DNA of 64,000 bases from Streptomyces sp. Ag109_O5-10. Its GTDB lineage: Bacteria; Actinomycetota; Actinomycetes; Streptomycetales; Streptomycetaceae. Made by a program: the position numbers and the translations under genes. Shown one piece after another: positions 36,707-44,946 of the stretch; positions within the stretch are counted from its first letter, which is position 1, and every line of letters begins with the position of its first letter. The notes under the pieces are model-generated. The model had not been told where the DNA came from. It did no database searches and saw only the letters and a program-made list of their open reading frames with translations. The stretch covers positions 7,564,001 to 7,628,000 of the forward strand of contig NZ_FNTQ01000001.1 of NCBI RefSeq assembly GCF_900105755.1, given 5' to 3'.

Positions 36707-37300
36707 ATGCCACTTCGGGTCACGTTCGTCGCGGCCGCGCGCAGCTCACCGCTGCTCGCGGAGCGCTTCCAGGACGACCGCCCGCTGGACCAGGCGGGCT
36801 GGGAAGAGGTGCAGCGCGTCGCCGCTGAGCTCCTGCCGCTCGCGGCGGCCGAGCTGCGCTACTGCTCGCCCACGCCGCGCAGCCGCGCGACCGGCGACGC
36901 CCTGGGCTACGCCCCGCTGGTCCAGCTCGCGCTGCGCGACTGCGACATGGGCCGCTGGCGCGGGCTGACGCTGGGCGAGGCGATGGCCAGGGAGCCGGAC
37001 CAGGTGGACGCCTGGCTGTCCGACCCGCTCGGCGCCCCGCACGGCGGCGAGTCGCTGCTGGCGTTCATCACCCGGGTCGGCGGCTGGCTCGACACCCGCC
37101 CGGTGGGCGACGGTGACCGCATCGTCGCCGTCGCCGAGCCCTCGGTGATCCGGGCCGCCCTCGTCTACACCCTCAAGGCGCCGCCCGCGACCTACTGGAA
37201 CATCGATGTCCGCCCGCTCTCGACGACCACGGTGACGGGCCGGGGCGGCCGCTGGAACCTGCGGTTCGACCCGTCGTCGGCTCAGGCCTCCCGCGCGTAG
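36707..37300 (+). CDS. degenerate histidine phosphatase-superfamily protein
   Basis: 197 aa with the overall phosphoglycerate-mutase-like pattern (TFVAAARSSPLLAERF ... YCSPTPRSRATGDALG, DCDMGRWRGLTLGEAM, APHGGESLLAFITRVGGW, IVAVAEPSVIRAALV). The RHG catalytic motif expected near residue 10 reads AAAR, and the second catalytic His expected before SVIRAA is a Pro. It is therefore probably not a phosphatase. Similar degenerate forms seem widespread in Streptomyces, so this looks like a conserved repurposed family rather than decay. ATG 36707 has no strong SD and may be leaderless. Confidence 0.75.
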   Translation: MPLRVTFVAAARSSPLLAERFQDDRPLDQAGWEEVQRVAAELLPLAAAELRYCSPTPRSRATGDALGYAPLVQLALRDCDMGRWRGLTLGEAMAREPDQVDAWLSDPLGAPHGGESLLAFITRVGGWLDTRPVGDGDRIVAVAEPSVIRAALVYTLKAPPATYWNIDVRPLSTTTVTGRGGRWNLRFDPSSAQASRA

Positions 37301-37340
37301 ACGCTCCGCTGGAGGGGCCGGCCTGGGTCGCCGGCCGGCT

Positions 37341-37433
37341 GCGGCTTCGTCGTGGCTGGTCGCGCAGTTCCTCCCCCAGCCTTCGGCCGGGGGCACCCCC
37401 AGCGCCCCTTACGGGGTGCTGCCGAGCCGTCTC
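37341..37433 (+). repeat. long form of dispersed GC-rich repeat
   Basis: Contains GGTCGCGCAGTTCCTCCCCC, AGCCTTCGGCCGGGGG and AGCGCCCCTTACGGGG, nearly identical to the copy at 20943-21030. It lies in the convergent gap between the degenerate phosphatase gene and the DUF6314 gene. Confidence 0.8.
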
Positions 37434-37877
37434 TCAGCCCTTGCGCACGTAGCCGGTCGTCAAAAGCAGGTCCTTTGCCGGGCCGGCCACGCGCCACACC
37501 GTGCGCCAGTGGTCGGCGTCCTGGACGGTGAACTCGCCGCGGTAGAGGTCGGCCGCGCAGGGGTGGTCGGCGATGTGGTGGCCCGATGTCAGGTCCAGGT
37601 CGTGGAAAGGGCGGCCGTCGGCGAAGCGTACGTCCGCTGTGCCGGGGTGCGGGCCGGGCAGGAAGCGCAGGGTGCGTTCGGCGGGGCGGGCCACGCCCTG
37701 CCAGGTGAACGTGCCCGACTCCTCGTGCAGCAGGCCGCCGCCGTCCAAGGGGCTGAAGAGCGTGGCTCCCTCGAAGCGGCCCTCGGCCCCGCTCGCCAGA
37801 TCGCGCACGGTCCGCTCCACCCGCCACTGCCCGGCCAGATGGGCCAGTACGTCCGCCACCGGCCAGAACTCGCCCAC
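37434..37877 (-). CDS. DUF6314-like protein
   Basis: 147 aa from GTG 37877: GEFWPVADVLAHLAGQWRVE, RTVRDLASGAEGRFEGATLF, HHIADHPCAADLYRGEF, VWRVAGPAKDLLLTTGYVRK. A lipocalin-like beta-barrel pattern; family without known function, called DUF6314 by resemblance. GTG 37877 has GAAGGG six bases upstream, whereas ATG 37883 directly abuts that site; both are in frame. Cytoplasmic, no signal peptide. Confidence 0.72.
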   Translation of the reverse strand: MGEFWPVADVLAHLAGQWRVERTVRDLASGAEGRFEGATLFSPLDGGGLLHEESGTFTWQGVARPAERTLRFLPGPHPGTADVRFADGRPFHDLDLTSGHHIADHPCAADLYRGEFTVQDADHWRTVWRVAGPAKDLLLTTGYVRKG

Positions 37878-37976
37878 GGTCATCCCTTCGCCGGCCCAAC
37901 ACCTTACGCCGCCCGGGTTCGCGGTACCCCGCCCCATTGGCCCGCTCATGACGCCCTCGCCAGCCGCGGAATATCC

Positions 37977-38180
37977 ATGTCACGCACCATGCGCACCGGG
38001 CTGAGACGCGGCCTGGGGGCAGGCGCCTTCCTGCTCGCCGCCGGTCTCACGTACACCTTCCCGGCGAACTGGGTCACCTTCCTGCGGATCAGTCAGAAGT
38101 GGCGTCCGGCGCGGGCTGCCGGCCGACCGGCAGCAGCCCGCGCTCGGCGAACACCTTCTTGGCGACCAAGGTGGCGTTGA
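37977..38180 (+). CDS. doubtful small ORF, possible membrane-protein remnant
   Basis: 67 codons from ATG 37977 (or 37989). Residues 1-40 look like a real N-terminus (RRGLGAGAFLLAAGLTYTFP, one hydrophobic segment), but the rest (RPARAAGRPAAARARR) is shadow sequence that runs antisense into the carboxymuconolactone-decarboxylase gene. It could be the remnant of a truncated membrane or secreted protein. Low confidence. Confidence 0.25.
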   Translation: MSRTMRTGLRRGLGAGAFLLAAGLTYTFPANWVTFLRISQKWRPARAAGRPAAARARRTPSWRPRWR

Positions 38181-38523
38181 GCGCCCTCGGGAAACCGCAG
38201 TACCCGGCGGAGTGCAGCAGCGCCTCGACGATCTCCTCGGGCGTGAGCCCCACGTTGAGGGCGTTGTTGATGTGCACCTCCAGCTGGGGCTCGCAGCCGC
38301 CCAGCGCGGTCAGCATGCCCAGCGTCACCAACTGCCGGTCCCTGGGCACCAGCTGCGGGCGGGAGTAGATCTCCCCGAATCCCCAGGCGACCACCTGATG
38401 GCTGAGCTCGGGGCTGATGTCCGCCAGGGTGTCCAGGACGCGCTGCCCGGCGCCGCCGTCGATCTGGCCCAGGACCTCGAGGCCGCGGGTGAAACGCTCC
38501 TCGCGGGTGGTGCTCTCGCTCAT
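38089..38523 (-). CDS. carboxymuconolactone decarboxylase/AhpD-family protein
   Basis: 144 aa, all-helical CMD fold: TRGLEVLGQIDGG, DISPELSHQVVAWGFGEIYS, LVTLGMLTALGGCEPQLEVH and NALNVGLTPEEIVEALLHSA. One Cys in GGCEPQLEVHI, without the CxxC of AhpD, so the decarboxylase type is more likely than peroxidase reduction. ATG 38523 follows GGAAGAA. Lies beside a LysR gene on the same strand, with 29-bp tandem repeats between them. Confidence 0.9.
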   Translation of the reverse strand: MSESTTREERFTRGLEVLGQIDGGAGQRVLDTLADISPELSHQVVAWGFGEIYSRPQLVPRDRQLVTLGMLTALGGCEPQLEVHINNALNVGLTPEEIVEALLHSAGYCGFPRALNATLVAKKVFAERGLLPVGRQPAPDATSD

Positions 38524-38538
38524 GTCGGTTCTTCCGTT

Positions 38539-38610
38539 CTCTGCGGACACGTCCCTTGCGGAACGTCCTCTGCGGACACGTCCCTTGCGGAACGTCCTCT
38601 GCGGACACGG
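38539..38610. repeat. 29-bp tandem repeat upstream of the CMD gene
   Basis: Unit beginning CTCTGCGGACACGTCCCTTG occurs at 38539-38567 and 38568-38596 identically, with a partial third copy to 38610. It lies 16 bases before the CMD start on the minus strand, in its probable leader or promoter. A related CTCTTCGGA and CTCTTCGTA pattern follows to 38640. Confidence 0.75.
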
Positions 38611-38696
38611 TCTCTTCGGAAAAGGTCTCTTCGTAAACGGTCAGCACACGAACGCTAGGAGCTGGAGCGCACTTCAGGTCAAGCCGGCGGGCACGG

Positions 38697-39602
38697 TCAC
38701 CTCGACGCGCCGCGGACGACCTCCGCGGCGGCGACGAGCTCGCCGAGCACGGTGCGCACCGCCCTGCGGGCCGTGCGCTCGGGGCGGTGGAGGACGTCGA
38801 TGTGGCGGTGGGCCTCGATGCCCGCGAGGGGGCGGAGGGTGACGTCCGGGTGCGGGCGGGAGGTCCAGCGGGGCATCAGGGCGATGCCGCCGCCCGCGGC
38901 GACCACCTCGGCGACCACGGCGGTCTCGTTGACCCGGTGCACGATGTCGACCCGGCGCCCGGCCGCCGCCGCGATGGCCTCGACCGTGGCCAGCAGCGGG
39001 AAGCCGTCGTGCACGGTGATCCATGGCTGGTCGGCGACGTCGTGCGCGGTCAGGGCGTCCCGTGCGGCCAGCGGATGGCCCGCCGGCAGGGCGATGTCGA
39101 GCGGTTCCCGCAGCAGCGGGGTGGCCGCGGCGGTCCGGGGCCAGGGCGGGGCGTGGTCCAGACGGTGGGCGAGGACCAGGTCGTAGGCGCGGGTCAGGGG
39201 CGGGAAGTCGGCCTGGGCCACGTCCTCGTCGTGCAGGGCGAGCCGGGGGGATCCCGGCCCGCGCAGCCGTCGCAGCAGGAGGGGGAAGAAGGCCGCGGCT
39301 CCGCTGTGGAAGGCGGCCAGCGACACCGTGCCGTCGGGTTCGGCGACGTAAGCGTCGACGGTGTGGCGGGCCCGGGCCAGCGCGGTCTCCACGCCGATCG
39401 CCGCGTCCGCCAGGGCCTGCCCGGCCGGTGTGAGGACCAGCCGGCGGCCTGCCCGCTCGGTGAGCGGGACCGGGATCGAGCGCTGGAGCAGCCGCAACTG
39501 CTGCGAGATGGCCGAGGGCGTGACCCGCAGCGCCTCGGCGACCGCCGTGACGCTGCCCAGTTCGCCCAGCTCCCGCAGGACCCGCAGCTGACGTTCGTCC
39601 AC
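38697..39602 (-). CDS. LysR-family transcriptional regulator
   Basis: 301 aa. Winged helix at about 1-65 (LRVLRELGELGSVTAVAEAL, RVTPSAISQQLRLLQRSI), then the effector-binding domain (VSLAAFHSGAAAFFPLLLRR, DLVLAHRLDHAPPW, EAIAAAAGRRVDIVHRV). GTG 39602 has no SD, and the operator-like TAGC-N3-GCTA lies just upstream. Divergent from an EamA exporter, and so probably its regulator. Confidence 0.93.
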   Translation of the reverse strand: MDERQLRVLRELGELGSVTAVAEALRVTPSAISQQLRLLQRSIPVPLTERAGRRLVLTPAGQALADAAIGVETALARARHTVDAYVAEPDGTVSLAAFHSGAAAFFPLLLRRLRGPGSPRLALHDEDVAQADFPPLTRAYDLVLAHRLDHAPPWPRTAAATPLLREPLDIALPAGHPLAARDALTAHDVADQPWITVHDGFPLLATVEAIAAAAGRRVDIVHRVNETAVVAEVVAAGGGIALMPRWTSRPHPDVTLRPLAGIEAHRHIDVLHRPERTARRAVRTVLGELVAAAEVVRGASR

Positions 39603-39610
39603 GGTGTGAG

Positions 39611-39625
39611 TGTAGCTTCGCTAAA
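39611..39625. promoter_or_regulatory. LysR-type operator in divergent gap
   Basis: TAGCTTCGCTA at 39613-39623 (TAGC-TTC-GCTA, perfect) sits inside a 15-base T-N11-A type window, nine bases upstream of the LysR start. The exporter gene starts about 60 bases to the right. Fits a shared regulator-binding site. Confidence 0.55.
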
Positions 39626-39683
39626 AGGTTGATTGAGAAGGTCGTCATTTACTTCAACGTGCGGGGCGTGGATCGTGAACGGC

Positions 39684-40619
39684 ATGCCGACCACCCGCCG
39701 CATCGACGTGGTGCTCCTGGCCGTCGCCGTCGTCTGGGGCTCCAGCTATCTGACGGCGAAGACGGCCACGGACGCCCTGCCCGTGCCGACCGTCCTCTTC
39801 GTGCGCTACGCCGTCGCCGCGTTCGCGTGCGCGGTCCTGCTGCTCCGGTTCCACGGCACGGCCGGCCGCCTCACGCGGGACGAGAAGGTCTACGGCGGTC
39901 TGCTCGGCCTCACCCAGGCCGCCGTCCTCGTCCTGGAGACGTACGGCGTCGCCCACACCAGCGCCGGGAACGCGGGCCTGATCATCAGCCTCACCCTCGT
40001 CCTCACCCCGGTCCTGGACCGGGTCGGACTGCCGGGACGGTTCTTCCTCGCGGCCGGGGTGTGCCTGGCGGGTGTCGGACTGCTCGTCTCGGGACACGGG
40101 CTGCGTGCCCCCGGAGTCGGTGACCTGCTGATACTCGCCGCGGCCGTGGTACGCGCCGGTCACGTGGTGCTGGTCGGCCGGGTGACCGCGGGCCGAGCCC
40201 TGCGCCCGCTGCAGCTGACCGCCGTGCAGTGCGCCGTCGGCGCCGTCCTGTTCCTGTTGCCCGCGGCCTCCGGACTGCCGACCCTCGCCCGGACCGGCGC
40301 CGCCACCTGGGCCCAGCTCCTCTACCTGGCCCTCTTCTGCGGTCTGTTCGCCTTCCTCGCCCAGACCTGGGCGGTCCAGCGCACCTCCGCGACCCGGGCC
40401 GGGCTCCTGCTGGGCACCGAACCGGTGTGGGCCCTGCTGGCCGGCCTCGGCCTCGGCGGCGAACGCCTCACCGCGCTCTCCGTCCTCGGTGCCACGCTGA
40501 TCGTCGCCGGAACATACTGGGGGCAAACCGTCGAACGCGCCCATCGTGCCGTTCCCCCGGCGGTCGCCCGTGAGGTGGCCGGACAAGGGGTCGGTCAGGC
40601 CCCTGAAAAGGCGAGTTAA
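39684..40619 (+). CDS. EamA/DMT-family exporter
   Basis: 311 aa, ten hydrophobic helices in two EamA halves (VVLLAVAVVWGSSYLTAKTA, PTVLFVRYAVAAFACAVLLL ... RAGLLLGTEPVWALLAGLGL, GGERLTALSVLGATLIVAG). The arrangement LysR/EamA in divergent orientation is very common and usually means metabolite efflux controlled by its own effector. ATG 39684 is chosen; GTG 39675 is in frame and neither has a strong SD. Confidence 0.9.
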   Translation: MPTTRRIDVVLLAVAVVWGSSYLTAKTATDALPVPTVLFVRYAVAAFACAVLLLRFHGTAGRLTRDEKVYGGLLGLTQAAVLVLETYGVAHTSAGNAGLIISLTLVLTPVLDRVGLPGRFFLAAGVCLAGVGLLVSGHGLRAPGVGDLLILAAAVVRAGHVVLVGRVTAGRALRPLQLTAVQCAVGAVLFLLPAASGLPTLARTGAATWAQLLYLALFCGLFAFLAQTWAVQRTSATRAGLLLGTEPVWALLAGLGLGGERLTALSVLGATLIVAGTYWGQTVERAHRAVPPAVAREVAGQGVGQAPEKAS

Positions 40620-40772
40620 CCCGGCCTTCATTTTCCGGAAATCCTTCGTTCCTTTTCTTGCCGCCTATTCTTTCCAAAAGGGCGCGGGCATCCGGAATTA
40701 GGTCTATTAATTCACAGCCGGAGCACAACCGTCCGGGATCCCTACCCGTCTAAGTCGGCGAAACACCGGCCT

Positions 40773-40800
40773 GGGGGGAGTAAAGCCCCCCGTATTTTCT
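40773..40800 (+). terminator. terminator-like hairpin in the leader of the yfhO-like gene
   Basis: GGGGGG (40773-40778) and CCCCCC (40786-40791) pair across AGTAAAG and are followed by GTATTTTCT. This lies 150 bases after the EamA stop but only 17 bases before the next ATG. It could be the exporter's terminator, or an attenuator for the glycosylation operon. The 40620-40772 stretch before it is clearly richer in A and T than its surroundings and includes the palindrome TTTCCGGAAA (40632-40641). Confidence 0.55.
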
Positions 40801-40816
40801 CTGGGAGTCCCGCAGA

Positions 40817-43438
40817 ATGAATCGCACGACCCTGACCGGACGGGAACAGGGTGTGAATCCGGCACGGGGCGACGAGCGGGAGGCCGGGCCGGTGAGACGG
40901 CGCAGCGTCGATCCGCGCTGGGCGGCCGCCCAGCTCGCGGCGGTGCTCACCACCGTCGCGTTCTGCGCCGCCGACGTGGTGGCCCGCAGCTACCCCTTCG
41001 GCCCCCGTACCCGGAACGTCAACGACCTGGGCAACCAGTACGTCCCCTTCCACGCCCACCTCTGGGACCTGCTGCACGGCCGGGCCGACGGCGGCCTCCT
41101 CGTCAACTGGCAGTCCGGCTACGGCTCCAGCTTCCTGCCCGACCTCGGTACGTACGTCAGCAGCCCGTTCGCCCTGCTGGTCGCCGTGTTCCCGCGCGAC
41201 GAGATCGACCTCGCGGTGTACACGATCACCGTGCTGAAGACAGCGGTCGCCGGCGCCGCCATGGCCTGGCTGCTGCTCAGCCTGCGCAGGGGCCGCTGGT
41301 GGGGGGCCGGGCTGCTGGGCGCCTCCTACGCGCTGTGCGGCTGGAGCCTCGCCCTCGCCACGTTCAACCCGATGTGGCTCGACGGCCTGATCGCGCTCCC
41401 GCTGTTCTGCCTGGTCGGCGAGTGGGCGACGGCCGGCCGGCGGCCGCTGCTCAGCGTGCTGATCGTGGCGCTCGCCTGGATCGCCAACTTCTACACCGCC
41501 TACATGGCCACCCTCGGCGCCGCGCTGGTGCTGCTGCTCCGGCTGGTGCTCGCCGAGGTGCCGTGGCGGCGCGCGCTGGCGGTGGTGGGCCGGGCCGCGC
41601 TGACCGTGGCGCTCGGCATCGGCCTGGCCGCGCCCCTGGTGGTCGTCGTGTACGTCGGCACCAAGCACTCCTACCCGGGCCGCGAGAGCCAGTTCGTCCC
41701 GGTCACCACCCGCGACCTGCTCGCCCGGCTGCTGCCGACCACCTACAACTACAGCTCCCCGGGCCTCTACGTCGGCATGGCCGCGCTGCTGCTCGCCCTG
41801 GCCCTGCCGTTCCACCGGGCCGTCCCGGTCCGGGTGCGGGCCGGCTGGACGGCGCTGGTGCTCGCGGTGGCCCTCTCCCTCCAGTGGGCGCCGACCAGCC
41901 TGGCCTGGCACGCCTTCGCCGTCCCCAACGGCAGCTCCTACCGCCAGGCCTTCGTGCTCTGCGCCCTCCTCGTCATAGCCGGCTGGCATGCCCTGGCCTA
42001 CGGGCCGCCGAACTGGCGTGCCCTGGGCGCCGCAGCCGTACTCCTCGCCCTCGTCGCCGCCGTCGCCAGCCGCAGCGTCATGACCCAGCAGCACACCCAC
42101 CACACCTGGCCGGTGGTGCTGCTCGCCGTCGCGGGCGCCCTGGCCGGACTTGCGCTGCTCGCCGTGAAGAACGGCAGGCCCGCGCTGGTCGGACTGGCCG
42201 CGATGCTGCTGATCGGCGCGCAGTTCGGCGAGTCCGCCGCCACCGCCGCCGTGTCCACCCGGGTCCGCCTCAACATGATGGACGACTACGCCACCTGGGG
42301 TGACCGCCAGCAGCGGCAGGCGGACGCGGTCGCGTCGGCCGACGACTGGCCCGCGTACCGCACCGAACCCGGTCGTGACCAGACGGTCGCCAACGACCCC
42401 ATGATGGTCGGCGGCCAGGGCTCCCAGTACTACAGCAGCCTCACCTCCGACGTCCTCGGCCGCACGCTCGCCGCCCTCGGCGGCGGCTGGACCTCGCACG
42501 GGCGCAGCCTGCAGAGCCTCGACAACCCGGTCACCGACGCGGTCTTCTCGGTGGGCGCCCGGGTGCACAACCCGCCGGACCCGCACCAGACGTGGCTGCC
42601 CCAGGGCGGCGGCCCCTCGACCGTGACCCGCGAGGACGTCCCGCCGCTGGTGACCGTGCGCGCGAACGCCCCGCACACCACGCCGGCCGCCTTCGGCAAG
42701 TCGCCGTACCGCAACCAGGAGCTGCTGCTCGGCGCCCGCGTCTACACCCTGCCCACCACCACCCCCGGCGGGGAGCAGCAGGGCGACGAGGTGCGCGGGC
42801 TGCCCGTCCGGGGGAAGCAGACCCTCACCGCCCATTGCCGGGCCGGCAGCGAGGTGTTCCTGTGGGCCCCGCAGTACGCCGGTACGGCACGGCTCGGGAC
42901 CGACGGCCCGCAGAAGCTGTTCCGCTCGGACCTCGAGGGTTCGAAGCGCGCCGCGATGCAGCCGCTCGGCACGGTTCCCGCCTCCGGCGAGGTGCGGATC
43001 GAGCTGACCCCCAACCAGCCGGGCCGGGTCCCGGCGCAGGGCCCGGTCGGCTGCCTCGACACCGCGCACCTGCGCACCGCGGTACAGCATCTGAAGTCCA
43101 CCGGTGCGACCAAGGTGACCGTCTCCGACGGCACCGTGCACGCCCAGCTGCCCGCCGGCAGCAAGGGGACCGCCGTCGTGGCCGCTCCCCGGATCGCCGG
43201 CTGGCGCTGCTCGGCCGGCGGCGCCGAGGTGGCGGCGGGCGAGTTCTACGGCCTGATCGCCGTCCCGCTGGGCGCCTCCGCCACCAGCCTCACCTGCACC
43301 TTCCACCCGCCCGGCCTGCGCCTGGGGGCAGCCGTCGGTGGCGTCTCGCTGCTGACCCTGATCCTGCTCGGCACCGTCCCGGCCCTCCGCCGCAGAACCG
43401 CCGTCCGCTCCGCCGGCCTCCCGTCCACCGCCCACTGA
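40817..43438 (+). CDS. YfhO-family GT-C membrane glycosyltransferase
   Basis: 873 aa integral membrane protein with about 12-13 helices in the first two thirds and a large exported C-terminal domain. YfhO signatures: NDLGNQYVPFHAHLWDLLHG, a loop with acidic residues typical of GT-C active sites, SGYGSSFLPDLGTYVSSPF, and the final hydrophobic helix near the C-terminus. In B. subtilis/Listeria, YfhO-type enzymes transfer sugars from undecaprenyl phosphate to cell-wall polymers. Downstream genes encode GT2 and GtrA partners. ATG 40817 has GGGAG nine bases upstream. Confidence 0.87.
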   Translation: MNRTTLTGREQGVNPARGDEREAGPVRRRSVDPRWAAAQLAAVLTTVAFCAADVVARSYPFGPRTRNVNDLGNQYVPFHAHLWDLLHGRADGGLLVNWQSGYGSSFLPDLGTYVSSPFALLVAVFPRDEIDLAVYTITVLKTAVAGAAMAWLLLSLRRGRWWGAGLLGASYALCGWSLALATFNPMWLDGLIALPLFCLVGEWATAGRRPLLSVLIVALAWIANFYTAYMATLGAALVLLLRLVLAEVPWRRALAVVGRAALTVALGIGLAAPLVVVVYVGTKHSYPGRESQFVPVTTRDLLARLLPTTYNYSSPGLYVGMAALLLALALPFHRAVPVRVRAGWTALVLAVALSLQWAPTSLAWHAFAVPNGSSYRQAFVLCALLVIAGWHALAYGPPNWRALGAAAVLLALVAAVASRSVMTQQHTHHTWPVVLLAVAGALAGLALLAVKNGRPALVGLAAMLLIGAQFGESAATAAVSTRVRLNMMDDYATWGDRQQRQADAVASADDWPAYRTEPGRDQTVANDPMMVGGQGSQYYSSLTSDVLGRTLAALGGGWTSHGRSLQSLDNPVTDAVFSVGARVHNPPDPHQTWLPQGGGPSTVTREDVPPLVTVRANAPHTTPAAFGKSPYRNQELLLGARVYTLPTTTPGGEQQGDEVRGLPVRGKQTLTAHCRAGSEVFLWAPQYAGTARLGTDGPQKLFRSDLEGSKRAAMQPLGTVPASGEVRIELTPNQPGRVPAQGPVGCLDTAHLRTAVQHLKSTGATKVTVSDGTVHAQLPAGSKGTAVVAAPRIAGWRCSAGGAEVAAGEFYGLIAVPLGASATSLTCTFHPPGLRLGAAVGGVSLLTLILLGTVPALRRRTAVRSAGLPSTAH

Positions 43439-43461
43439 GCCGTCCCCAGGGAGAGAATCCC

Positions 43462-44436
43462 ATGCTGATATCGATCGTCGCGCCCTGTTACAACGAGGAA
43501 GACGTCATAGTGCGCTTCCACGAGCAGGTCCAGAAGGTCGCCGACGAACTGCTGCCGCTCGGCCACGACATGGAGTTCGTGTACGCCGACGACGGCAGCC
43601 GCGACCGCACCCTGCCCCTGCTCAGCAAGATCGCCGACGGCGACTCGCGCGTCCGGTACGTCTCCTTCAGCCGCAACTTCGGCAAGGAGGCGGCCCTGCT
43701 GGCCGGCCTGAAGCACGCCACCGGCGACGCGGTGATCGTCATGGACGCCGACCTGCAGCACCCGCCGGCGCTGATCAAGCGCATGGTCGAGCTGCGCGGC
43801 GAGGGCTACGACCAGGTCATCGCCAAGCGCACCCGGCAGGGCGACCGCGTCTCCCGCACCCTCACCGCCCGCCTCTACTACCGGCTCATCAACCGCATGG
43901 TCGACGTCGAACTCGTCGACGGCGTGGGCGACTTCCGGCTGATGTCGCGCCGGGTGGTGGACGCGATCGTGAGCCTCACCGAGTACAACCGGTTCTCCAA
44001 GGGCCTGTTCGCCTGGGTCGGCTTCCCCAGCACCACCTTCGAGTACGAGAACGCGGTGCGCGAACACGGCAGCAGCTCCTGGTCGTTCCGCAGCCTGCTC
44101 AACTACGGCCTCGACGGGCTGCTCTCCTTCAACAACCGCCCGCTGCGCGCCGCGCTCCACCTCGGCCTGACCCTGCTGGCCCTGGCCGGCGCGTACACGG
44201 CGTGGATCGTCGGCGGCGCGATGATCAACGGTGTCCAGACACCCGGCTATGTCACCATCATTACAGCCGTCACCGCCCTGGCCGGCGTACAGATGATCAT
44301 GCTCGGGGTCATCGGCGAGTACACCGGCCGGATCTACTACGAGGTCAAGGGGCGCCCGCACTTCCTGGTGAAGGCGACGAACGTGGACCGAACGGAAGAC
44401 CGCAGCCGCGGCACGACGAAGGACCTCATCCCCTGA
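43462..44436 (+). CDS. GT2 polyprenyl-phosphate glycosyltransferase (GtrB/CsbB type)
   Basis: 324 aa. Cytoplasmic GT-A domain: ISIVAPCYNEEDVIVRF, EFVYADDGSRDRT, VMDADLQHPP (DxD), EYNRFSKGLFAWVGF. Two C-terminal membrane helices (ALHLGLTLLALAGAYTAWIV, ALAGVQMIMLGVIGEYTGRI). This family charges undecaprenyl phosphate with glucose or GlcNAc. It follows the yfhO-like gene by 23 bases and precedes gtrA with a TGATG overlap. ATG 43462 follows CAGGGAGAG. Confidence 0.93.
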   Translation: MLISIVAPCYNEEDVIVRFHEQVQKVADELLPLGHDMEFVYADDGSRDRTLPLLSKIADGDSRVRYVSFSRNFGKEAALLAGLKHATGDAVIVMDADLQHPPALIKRMVELRGEGYDQVIAKRTRQGDRVSRTLTARLYYRLINRMVDVELVDGVGDFRLMSRRVVDAIVSLTEYNRFSKGLFAWVGFPSTTFEYENAVREHGSSSWSFRSLLNYGLDGLLSFNNRPLRAALHLGLTLLALAGAYTAWIVGGAMINGVQTPGYVTIITAVTALAGVQMIMLGVIGEYTGRIYYEVKGRPHFLVKATNVDRTEDRSRGTTKDLIP

Positions 44437-44855
44437 TGCCGAACGCCACCCTGTCGACCGCCACCGGACCCACTCGCCCGATATCCGGGCAGATCATCAC
44501 CTTCGCGGTGGTCGGCGTCGTCAACACCGCGACGTACTACGGCCTTTACCTGCTTTTCCTGGGGTACCTGCCGTATCTGGCGGCGCATGTTCTCGCGTTC
44601 TTCCTGAGCATGATCGGCTCATTTTTTCTCAATGCGAAGTTCACTTACCGGACGCGTCCCACCTGGCGGAAATTCCTGCTGTTCCCGCTGACCAACGCCA
44701 CGAATTTCGTGATCACCACCGTGGGGGTGTACGTGATCGTCGACGTGCTGCACGCGGGAAGCAGGTTCGCTCCGCTGATGGCGTCGGCGGCGGCGATTCC
44801 GGTGACGTTCGTGGTGTCGCGGTGGGTCATGCTGCCGAAGGTGGAGGCGGCGTAG
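44436..44855 (+). CDS. GtrA-family flippase-like protein
   Basis: 139 aa with four membrane helices (IITFAVVGVVNTATYYGLYL, AHVLAFFLSMIGSFFLNAKF, LTNATNFVITTVGVYVIVDV, MASAAAIPVTFVVSRWVML). The GtrA family moves polyprenyl-phosphate sugars to the outer leaflet. ATG 44436 overlaps the GT2 stop, so the two are coupled. Completes a YfhO/GT2/GtrA set. Confidence 0.93.
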   Translation: MPNATLSTATGPTRPISGQIITFAVVGVVNTATYYGLYLLFLGYLPYLAAHVLAFFLSMIGSFFLNAKFTYRTRPTWRKFLLFPLTNATNFVITTVGVYVIVDVLHAGSRFAPLMASAAAIPVTFVVSRWVMLPKVEAA

Positions 44856-44892
44856 CCGCGACGTCGCCGCATGGGCATGATCGGGGCGTGCG

Positions 44893-44928
44893 TTGCATAA
44901 AACTGCAGCGGACCGTATAGTCATGCCA
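44893..44928 (+). promoter_or_regulatory. ARG boxes upstream of argC
   Basis: TTGCATAAAACTGCAG (44893-44908) and CCGTATAGTCATGCCA (44913-44928) resemble the two half-operators bound by the ArgR hexamer (TGCAT-type AT-rich palindromes). They lie 20-50 bases before argC. The gene argR is the last in the same operon, giving feedback by arginine. Confidence 0.8.
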
Positions 44929-44946
44929 TCCAGAGGAGGATGGGAC

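Noticed and set aside
40742..43435. 897-aa minus-strand frame across the yfhO-like gene
   Set aside because: Gly/Ala/Arg-rich without domains; the opposite strand carries a clear multi-pass membrane protein.
44893..44946. Upstream TTG start for argC
   Set aside because: It would place the ARG box inside the coding sequence; ATG 44947 has an AGGAGGA and matches the family start.
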